From Diploptera punctata (taxonomy: Eukaryota; Arthropoda; Insecta; Blattodea; Blaberidae): 64,000 bases of DNA. Below, in pieces: positions 57,368-64,000 of this stretch. The stretch is taken from contig JASPKZ010003844.1 in NCBI GenBank assembly GCA_030220185.1, forward strand, positions 5,866,501 through 5,930,500, given 5' to 3'. The notes below the pieces were generated by a model. The model saw nothing but the letters and a program-made list of their open reading frames with translations, ran no database searches and was not told where the DNA came from. The translations under genes and the position numbers were made by a program. Position 1 is the first letter of the stretch, and every line of letters starts with the position of its first letter.

Positions 57368-57902
57368 GGCTCAACTGCACTTTTACTAGCGCTTGATTTT
57401 TCAGTTATATTATTGTAAACTATAGCACTTATTTTGTATTTCCTAATATTTTAAACTTTTTCAAACAATTTTTATAACATTATTAGACAGTTTCGAAGTA
57501 TTTATTTAAATGTGCAAATCACAATTTTATGACACTGTTAGAAATATTGTGATGCTAACTGCTATTTTCTCCACAGAGTATATTACTTAGTCTATGATTT
57601 TTCTATTGCTGTTTTGGGTTATCGCTGGTTGGATCAGCATTAGGGAGCGATAAGTAAGTGTACACCCATTTTTAATAAACGTTTGGTAATTTTAATATTA
57701 TTAATATATCTTTTTAACATAGATTTGGGGATTTATTGCAAATATTGGTCATTTAAATTTCATAGCGATGGATTGTAATCGAGGATGATAATCAATATGG
57801 TTCGATTGTGGGTTATTGGTGGCTCTCAAACTCTGGCGCATGCACACTGTTATTCTATAGGACTTTGAAAATATTTCATGCTAGTTTAAGTGCAGTTTTT
57901 CT
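57368..57902 (+). mobile_element. MITE family A, copy 3, full length
   Basis: Begins GGCTCAACTGCACTTTTACT and ends GTTTAAGTGCAGTTTTTCTG. It matches 178-715 in reverse along its whole length. Confidence 0.75.
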
Positions 57903-57934
57903 GTAAATTTACTTGTACCTTAATAAAGAAAGAA

Positions 57935-58030
57935 AAAATAATGCTTGAATTGTGACTTGAACCCTGGATCTCTGATTCTGTACATTAGTACAATACCAAT
58001 TACACCATCTGAGCACCGATAAGAATGTCA
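57935..58030 (-). repeat. tRNA-like SINE head
   Basis: The minus strand reads GGTGCTCAGATGGTGTAATT, then CAGGGTTCAAGTCACAATTC, ending AAGCATTATTTTTTC. Same layout as the tRNA-like units at 6025 and 6303, including AAGCATT plus T-rich tail. Confidence 0.6.
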
Positions 58031-58805
58031 ACATTTCTTTCTACTTATACAATTCTCGTTCGTCCGAAGACCATCAATACCAACATGCCAATTGGAATCT
58101 TTTATTCAGAAGTACTTTTATTGAGAATTTATACATTACTTTTGAACGGTAAAGCTTCATACTTTGAAGTTTTTATTAAATTAACACTTTCCAACCTAGA
58201 TTAATTAAGGAAGAAAAATTAAGGTTTGGAAAGTGTAAATTTAATAAAAACATGAAAAAAATTAAAATATGGTTATATTTTATTTGTTATTTATGCAAAA
58301 ATCTATGTTATGTTATGGGATAAATGGTATGAGGTAGTAATCTAGAACAATATTAACACAATACATTTTCAAAATGTTTCTCACTGATATTGGTCTACAA
58401 AATCTCCTACTTGGCACAAATTATTTAGGTAAAAAGCATCATAAATCAAGTATTCACCTAAAATGGTTCACAGATGCTGCTTGGAGTTCTGCTTTTATGT
58501 GCTATATATTTAAGACAGTGCAACTAATGGCTTTATTTCAATTTTCTTACAATACTGATCAAGGCAACTGAAGCCATGGATCACATGTCGTAGATTTACG
58601 ACACGTAGAAGAACCTGAACTCTAAAAATAAAGCTTCTAAAAAAAATTAGTTGGATCTTTCATTATCAGTTTTGAATTACAACTCTAATGATGTCAATTA
58701 AAGAGCATAAGGGCCTTCTAGGCCTGTTGCGCTTGGAGAGAGGGAGTGAAATAAAATAATAATAATAACACACAAAATACTTGCTTAACTAGTTTTTGTA
58801 CATAC
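58031..58805. other. Intron between Harbinger exons, unassigned
   Basis: 58180-58250 contains a short inverted pair (ACACTTTCCAACCTAGATTA with its complement). 58700-58735 is a SINE type 3 tail remnant (GGGCCTTCTAGGCCTG). No exon recognised. Confidence 0.45.
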
Positions 58806-59089
58806 CTGACAGTTGAAGGAGAATACGCCCAAGCTATTTCTGAAGATTTCGGGATATTCTCCTCCAGGATTCCTTATTTTTATATGTGTGCCATCGATGA
58901 ATCCAACTACACCACGGAAACAAGCAATTCTATGAAATTCATAATGGAGATGACGAACCTCATCTCCATTAGGGAATGTTATAAATTGTAGTTTCAATTC
59001 TGCAATAGAGGTGGATACTTTTCTGATGACAGGTGACACAGTACTTTGGCTGATGCCAGGGAGGTCTGCCACTACAAGCTGCATACTTC
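58806..59089 (-). pseudogene. Harbinger transposase, second recognised exon
   Basis: The acceptor TCTATTCACAG precedes 59089 and the donor GTATGT follows 58806. The exon reads SMQLVVADLPGISQSTVSPV, FPNGDEVRHLHYEFHRIACF, RGVVGFIDGTHIKIRNPGGE, FRNSLGVFSFNCQ. GFIDGTHI holds the first catalytic Asp of the DDE_Tnp_4 domain found in HARBI1-like proteins. Phase at the 5' side is 1 and at the 3' side 0, matching both neighbouring exons. Confidence 0.85.
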
Positions 59090-59324
59090 CTGTGAATAGA
59101 ATTAATAAACAAATTGAATAAATTCACAATTGGTATGACACAATATTTATGCCATAATAAATTTAATATTTGTCTGGCCACACCTTGATTAAGTATTTGT
59201 TCCTGAATCGAGGAATTTAGCATAAAATTAAATTAAGCATTATCAGATAATCTTTCATGTGCATAATTTAAAGAGTGAAGCAAATTATGGGTAAACTTTA
59301 GTATTTGACTCTCATCTATTCAAT

Positions 59325-59580
59325 GAATAAGTTCTACAGAATCGCACTGCACATGCGCGAATGTTTAATGTAACCTTCACCAGGTGGCAGGATATAAATG
59401 TGAAATCGAAATAACTAACCTTCTTAATAAATTCCCAAACAGTTTATGAGAAACTGACATACACCCATTACACTCTTCCTAACCTAACAAAATAAATTGC
59501 TTGCATATTATTCAATAAACTAATCATGCGTATACTAACTTGTCCCAACAAAAACACACGAAATGAAGTTAATTTCTTTA
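59325..59580 (+). mobile_element. MITE family B, copy 5
   Basis: Starts AAGTTCTACAGAATCGCACT and contains CTAACCTAACAAAATAAATT and TAACTTGTCCCAAC. It sits between Harbinger exons, where the missing N-terminal catalytic region would be expected. Confidence 0.65.
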
Positions 59581-60003
59581 AATTAAATAATAATAATGTT
59601 AAGTATTAAAAAATTAATAGAAATATTGTTTTATTAATTTCTACTACAGTAGTTTGAATGAAGATGTTTCATTATTTGCATTTTCCTTATATTATATATA
59701 TATATATACACATATATATCGTACTATTGAATTACTAATTATTATCCAATTTTGTTCGTTATGTGACCGGAGTTAATAAAAATTTCACTTTTTTGCGTGT
59801 AATATACAAACCAAAAAACGATCATGTTAATGATTATACACGAGAGTGATATTTTATTTCTCTACATGAATTATTTGTAATCGGTTTATATAGTATTTCC
59901 ATACACGTTTGTAATAAACAACACTAGATTTTAAGAAGTCTCACGATGCATATTGAAAAAGTTAAAATATAATGAATCATACAGCATATATTACATGACT
60001 TAC

Positions 60004-60150
60004 CTGTATATCGGGGAATATCCTGAAAGTACAGGCGGCGACGGCGATTCGCTTGATCCCGTAGATTTTGTTCAATTTCCACATCTTCTATTAACTTCTG
60101 TGCCTCCAAACCCAAAAGATTATTCACTTTTGGAACTCCGCCATTTCTAC
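60004..60150 (-). pseudogene. Harbinger transposase, N-terminal exon candidate
   Basis: An open frame ending at a consensus donor (CAG|GTAAGT, last exon base 60004), phase 1. It includes NNLLGLEAQKLIEDVEIEQN and LRDQANRRRRLYFQDIP. An ATG at about 60145 (MAEFQK, then stop) is in another frame, so the start is unclear or frame-shifted. About 80-90 residues expected between this exon and 59089 (helix-turn-helix region) were not found. Confidence 0.5.
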
Positions 60151-60347
60151 TGTGGACCAGAACAAAGCGAAAGACAGGTATACTGCCGACTTATGATTTT
60201 GACATTAAAAAGTGAGTAAGGCGTGGCCAAAACGAGAGTTTTGAGCGAGAGTTGGTTTCAAGAATACTCTCGACGTCATAGGAAGGCGGAGCCACTCACA
60301 TGTCACTCACTTCGAGAGGAGAGTTGGTTTCAAGAATACCGGCCTAA

Positions 60348-60480
60348 AACTTGGTCTTTCTTTTACCAACAGGTTTGTTACTGAAAAGCTTTCTGACTAT
60401 TCTAGTATTTTCCATTCTGACTACATATCCCAACCAGGAAATTATTTTGCTTTTAATTTCTGATATTTTATCTTTCAGTG
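60348..60480 (-). pseudogene. LINE fragment, right side of Harbinger insertion
   Basis: The minus strand reads WLGYVVRMENTRIVRKLFSN then KPVGKRKTK, the LINE tail that resumes at 52297. Confidence 0.6.
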
Positions 60481-60639
60481 AGAAATGTTAAATTTGTAAT
60501 GTATTTTTGTCTTCAAATAAAATTTGGCTTTTGGTGAGAAATGATAAATTTAATAGTGTATCTACAATCAAAAATAAGCTTCGTTAGCTATAAATGTGGT
60601 GTTAATTTCCAATAAAGTCTTCTTGTTAAAGAAGTCGCA

Positions 60640-61340
60640 GACAGCGTGTAGAACGAAAATTCATAGCCTCGGTGCATGGGAATTCATATAAAAAGAGAGA
60701 ATAAATATTTGTTTGAATCAAGAGCCTAGTAGCTCAGTGGTCAGAGGATTGGTGTACAGAACTAGAGACATCTTATTCAAATCCTGATTCAGGCATGTAT
60801 TTTTCTCTTGTAATAAAATTCATAATAAAGACATTGAAAGAACGTCTACTGGCTTTATAAAGTAATGTTTAAATTCCCGTTAGAAGTCTTAGATAAGAAC
60901 TTGTCATCTGCGTGTCGATACAACAGTTTGTAGTATTTGGTGCTCAGAAATTAAAATGTATAAGAGAAAAATTTGTGTCTAGATTGGAGACCTGTGTTAT
61001 CCTAGATAGTTAGAACATTAGCATATAAAGCTGAAGGTCCTGGATTCAAACCCCTGTCTAGGTGTACATTTAATTTATAATAAAAACATTGAAAGATGCT
61101 CGACTGGCTTTAAGTAATGTTAAATTGCTATTACACGTTTTCTTAAATAAGAAGCCGCTATTTGCATGTAAATACAACAGTTCATACCCTTTGGCACTCG
61201 GGAATTAAATTCTATAAGAGAGAAATTTGCATTTAGATTGGAGGCTTAGGGTAGTTTGGATAGTAATAGCATTAGCATTAAAATCTAAAGGTCCTGGGTT
61301 CAAACCCTAGTCTTCTAGGCATATATTTTTCTATATTTAA
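60640..61340 (+). repeat. Three-unit tRNA-like tandem array, ~255 bp period
   Basis: tRNA-like cores lie near 60725-60800, 60985-61060 and 61240-61320. Each has a B-box-like segment (CAAATCCTGATTCAGGCAT; TTCAAACCCCTGTCTAGGT; TTCAAACCCTAGTCTTCTAG). They are separated by shared spacers (ACATTGAAAGA.CG, CTGGCTTTA, AAGTAATGTT, ATACAACAGTT, GGAATTAAAT-like, AAGAG.GAAATTTG). They may be ancient SINE or tRNA duplications. Confidence 0.75.
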
Positions 61341-61359
61341 TTAATGTTGGGAAGTAAAC

Positions 61360-61600
61360 ATTATGAGGTATAATCATTAAAATTCATCGGAGAACATATT
61401 GTTTAAACAACTCACCTCATAGGATTCATGCTTCCATGATATCGCGATTTCAAACATAATCATGTTCATCGTCAGCCATAACTCCGACTGTTATGTCGGA
61501 GTTATGGCTGACGATGAACATGATTATGTTTGAAATCGCGATATCATGGAAGCATGAAAATCCTATGAGGTGAGTTTGTTTGTAAAACCAATATGTTTTT
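61360..61600. ncRNA. Palindrome with a hammerhead-like motif on both strands
   Basis: The arms (about 61395-61485 and 61490-61575) are almost perfect complements. Plus strand: TTATGG, CTGACGA (61508-61514), AACAT-GATT-ATGTT helix, GAAA (61532-61535), self-complementary TCGCGA, TA, TCATGG, then GAGGTGAG at 61567-61574. TTATGG can pair with TCATGG as stem I (three wobbles). The minus strand has the same series (CTGACGA at 61475-61469). Two or three extra bases sit at the helix base. Confidence 0.6.
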
Positions 61601-61946
61601 TTTTTTCTCCGAGTGAATTTTTAATATATTTTTTTTTCCTCTTTGCAATATTCTGATATAATATTTGGTTTACTGTACATTTTTTTATTTAATATTCTTT
61701 ATAGATCATTTTAATTGACTAGGCTAAAAATTCTCTTAATTAGATACCATTCACTGTAAGGGTCGTATGCAAATACATTAGTCTCTACTAAAATTACTTC
61801 CAATCACTGGTGAGCTGACTCACCGTGAGCAATTGCTGAGATCGAATTAACGGCCTACTTACTGGTCACGCATGAAAGTTGACGTTTTTGTAATATTGAC
61901 AACGAATTACCCAGAATTCTCAGCGATAAAACCACTTCCGTTATTT
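61601..61946. other. Unassigned spacer
   Basis: AT-rich; nothing recognised. Confidence 0.4.
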
Positions 61947-62132
61947 TCATCTGCTATAGAGGAATGCATTTAAGCTTGCATCCCGCAAATAATACCGTAT
62001 ACAACTATGTCTGCATCGCGCAATATTACGCCAATTCTCCTGTTCTTCCAGTTGAATTCTTTGGTAGACTCTATCAAATTCCTCTTCTCTGCGTATACCG
62101 AAAACATGATCGAAGTCTTCAAGGTCCAACAT
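61947..62132 (-). CDS. Unrecognised short open frame, possible exon
   Basis: A charged, coding-looking minus-strand segment (MLDLEDFDHVFGIRREEEFD, then RIQLEEQENWRNIARCRH). CTTTGCAG upstream (near 62145) could be a splice acceptor. I know no family for it; it may be a TE fragment or chance. Confidence 0.2.
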   Translation of the reverse strand: MLDLEDFDHVFGIRREEEFDRVYQRIQLEEQENWRNIARCRHSCIRYYLRDASLNAFLYSR

Positions 62133-62386
62133 CTTGGATAAAGCTGCAAAGGTTTCAAACTACATCAGTTACCATCGGTTCCCTTTGGGATTTTCACGAT
62201 AAGTTTCTATCTTGAGCTATGATCTTAAGGTACCTCGTCAGGTAGCTTACAATTATTATCGCATGAATAGATTTCTGAGTAAGCAAAATGTATTTGGATA
62301 AAACTTTCTCAGCAGAGAACGCCTTTTACTGTCTAATGCATTCAAACATTCGAGCCTAAGGAAAATATTGGTAGAAATACTTTAAA

Positions 62387-62870
62387 ATGCCCCACTTTGA
62401 TTATTGTGATACTCTTTTTACAGATTTAAATGCTATTTTCACTCGAATACTTCAACATGTTCATAATTATTGCGCATGTTTTGTTTGTGGTATTAGAAAA
62501 TTTGATATTACTCCGTCCCTGGAACAATTATCATGGCTTCGTCTAAGAGAGTGTAGAACTGTCCATTCCCTATCTCTTCTCTATAAAATATTTAACATAT
62601 CATCACCTAATTATTTATCACGCCGCTTCGTTAGATTCTCTGACACACATGATTTAGACACTCAATCAGCACATTGTACTTTATATCCCTCCTCATCACA
62701 TGGTGTATTATTCATTATCTTTTACAGTTTCACTTTCCAGAACGTGGAATTCCCTTCCGCACTATGTCAGACTGTCAAACTATAACATTGTTCAAAAACA
62801 AACTGAAGAGTTGTTTAATAACAAACTTATACACCTCACTGAGAGTATTCTTTTAAGGGAAGTGATGGGT
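62387..62870 (+). pseudogene. LINE ORF2 C-terminal fragment (CR1/Jockey-like)
   Basis: Begins MPHFDYCDTLFTDLNA, then LQHVHNYCACFVCGIRKFD, LEQLSWLRLRECRTVHSLSL and LYKIFNISSPNYLSRRF. After a frame shift it reads SLSRTWNSLPHYVRLSN, and after another, ITLFKNKLKS. This is the post-RT region of LINE ORF2 (LP.FDYCD..Y..L........LQ..QN...R...G.R..D...P....L.WL....R). Frame shifts make it dead. Confidence 0.75.
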
Positions 62871-63572
62871 GAAAAATTCACCATTTGAGATCAAAATTGG
62901 CTTTTTTTTTTGTTTTTTGTACTAAAAAATAGCCTGTACTCTTGGATATGTTGGTAAAGCTTCAGAGACCTATGGCGCTTCTAAGCGCCCTAAATTACGC
63001 CAGAGTTAAAAGGCTGTGCCAGTTAAATACCTCCTGCATGCAAATCTTTAAACTTGTTTTTCCACACTTTTATTTTCACTGCATTTTTGTACATTCAAAA
63101 TTGAATGGAATTCAGAAATTTTGTCCTAGAATGTTCAAATTTTTACTGCATGTCCTAAAAACAATGGGTAACAAAGTAGTGCATGGATTTCATGATTGAA
63201 GTAGTATTTTAAGAAATAAAAAATATAATGTGTGCAACTATTATTTTTTTTGTAATTCCATGCATGAGGTACAACTTTTTTTTTCTCCCTTTGTATTCAC
63301 ATTATAAGAATTCTAATGCATGATGTTCTCTATAGATTTTAGGGGTATTGTAAAAAAATCAGACTTTACTAAAAATATTATGGAACCCATTTAATTACAA
63401 CATATGCAAATTTTTTAAAAATATAATATTTAATAACTCATAAAATAAATGTCTCACAAGAGTGAACTTAAACACATCATTATGTATCATGCAATGAATG
63501 TTTGCACAAAAAATCAAGTATCTAGCTAAAAAATGTGGAAAATAGAAATTTCACCCATCATCCCCTGTAACA
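62857..63572. mobile_element. Candidate short-TIR element
   Basis: The left end GGGAAGTGATGGGTGAAA and the complement of the right end, GGGGATGATGGGTGAAA, match with one indel. The interior is AT-rich and non-coding apart from a short frame (62942-63199). No target duplication was identified. Confidence 0.35.
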
Positions 63573-63952
63573 CTGATAATATTTTAATCTATTTTATGCA
63601 AATAGTATTTAGATTAACAAATATTTTCAATTGTTTGTTTTAAATATTATTTAACTGACAAATTAGTTCATTATATCTCATTATTTTACTTTTTTATGTA
63701 CATTAAATAGAGACAGTCTACCAAACAATTTAATTTACCTTGCTTGTGTACATTTTATTATTAGTTTTTGTTATTAACATTATTATATTATTGATCTTAA
63801 ATCTTATAGAAATTATGGTATTGATCAAATATTCATTTAGGGTCGTATCTATGAACGCATTAGACTGTAAAAGTTGTTCTCAGCTTGTACTCTGCTGATA
63901 AAGTTTCATCCAAAGACTTTTTGCATACTCAAAAATCTGTTATGCTATAATA
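63573..63952. other. Unassigned spacer
   Basis: AT-rich; nothing recognised. Confidence 0.4.
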
Positions 63953-64000
63953 CTTACTTACTTACTCACTGGCACTATCGAACCCGTAGGTTCATGGCTG
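63953..64000 (-). pseudogene. LINE 3' end, cut by the window edge
   Basis: CACTGGCACTATCGAACCCG then TAGGTTCATGG, the conserved 3' end block of the 1656-2150 LINE family on the minus strand, preceded by a TTAC repeat. Confidence 0.7.

Larger units (their letters stand above)
52298..60344 (-). mobile_element. PIF/Harbinger DNA transposon, 8,047 bp
   Basis: The ends begin GGCCGGTATTCTTGAAACCA on each strand and match perfectly for 31 bp. TAA flanks both sides (52295-52297, 60345-60347), the 3 bp duplication known for PIF/Harbinger. A subterminal inverted copy of the TIR core recurs at about 52380-52396 and 60257-60277. Inside, on the minus strand, are Harbinger transposase exons. The interior also holds a type 1 SINE, a type 3 SINE, MITEs and foldbacks. 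The second Harbinger gene (Myb/SANT-like) was not found. Confidence 0.9.

Noticed and set aside
59953..60219. Plus-strand frame of 88 codons
   Set aside because: It is antisense to the Harbinger N-terminal exon candidate and has no recognisable domain.
1..64000. Endogenous virus or LTR retrotransposon
   Set aside because: No long direct terminal repeats and no gag, protease or integrase motifs were seen; the reverse transcriptase remnant is of LINE type.

Overview
The window is eukaryotic nuclear DNA: AT-rich, with split coding segments, many tRNA-derived SINEs, decayed LINE tails, hAT, Tc1/IS630-like and PIF/Harbinger DNA transposons, and a Penelope-like retroelement (PLE). The one host gene I can recognise is insect-like (casein kinase II alpha). 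The repeat load suggests a large insect genome; a cockroach or termite relative is my guess from the look of the SINEs, and nothing here proves it. Some reading frames begin at non-ATG codons, so start positions given for decayed elements are only limits of open frame.

Layout. 0-21 kb is a mosaic of SINEs (at least five tRNA-derived types), LINE 3'-end fragments, a decayed hAT transposase, tRNA-like pseudogenes and foldback elements. 21.4-23.6 kb is a six-unit tandem array with a ~372 bp period. 24.4 kb and 32.7 kb hold two short Tc1/IS630-like elements with long terminal inverted repeats (TIRs); each keeps part of the N-terminal DNA-binding region of a transposase. 29-36 kb holds a pseudogene of a multicopy arthropod family and several LINE fragments, including a reverse transcriptase (RT) piece with a YADD box. 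37.4-38.5 kb holds a promoter-like segment and the first coding exon of casein kinase II alpha. The rest of the window is probably its first intron, because no later kinase exon is visible.

Inside that putative intron: 38.7-42.5 kb is a local array of duplicated MITEs. 47.3-47.9 kb is the GIY-YIG end of a PLE, followed 112 bp downstream by a hammerhead-ribozyme-like motif. 52.3-60.3 kb is an 8,047 bp PIF/Harbinger element with perfect 31 bp TIRs and a TAA duplication, inserted into an older LINE. Its transposase is spliced but has lost the segment carrying the third catalytic acid. 60.7-61.3 kb is a three-unit tRNA-like tandem array, and 61.4-61.6 kb is a near-perfect palindrome with a hammerhead-like core on each strand.

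The most interesting signal is a family of short palindromic elements (43.06, 44.95, 55.3, 57.03 and 61.5 kb, plus decayed copies). They share the order CTGANGA, helix, GAAA, short self-complementary block, UH. Most then carry a GAGGTAAG-like splice-donor motif 18-23 nt later. The same order follows the PLE coding end at 47.3 kb, so these look like PLE-derived, ribozyme-bearing foldbacks.
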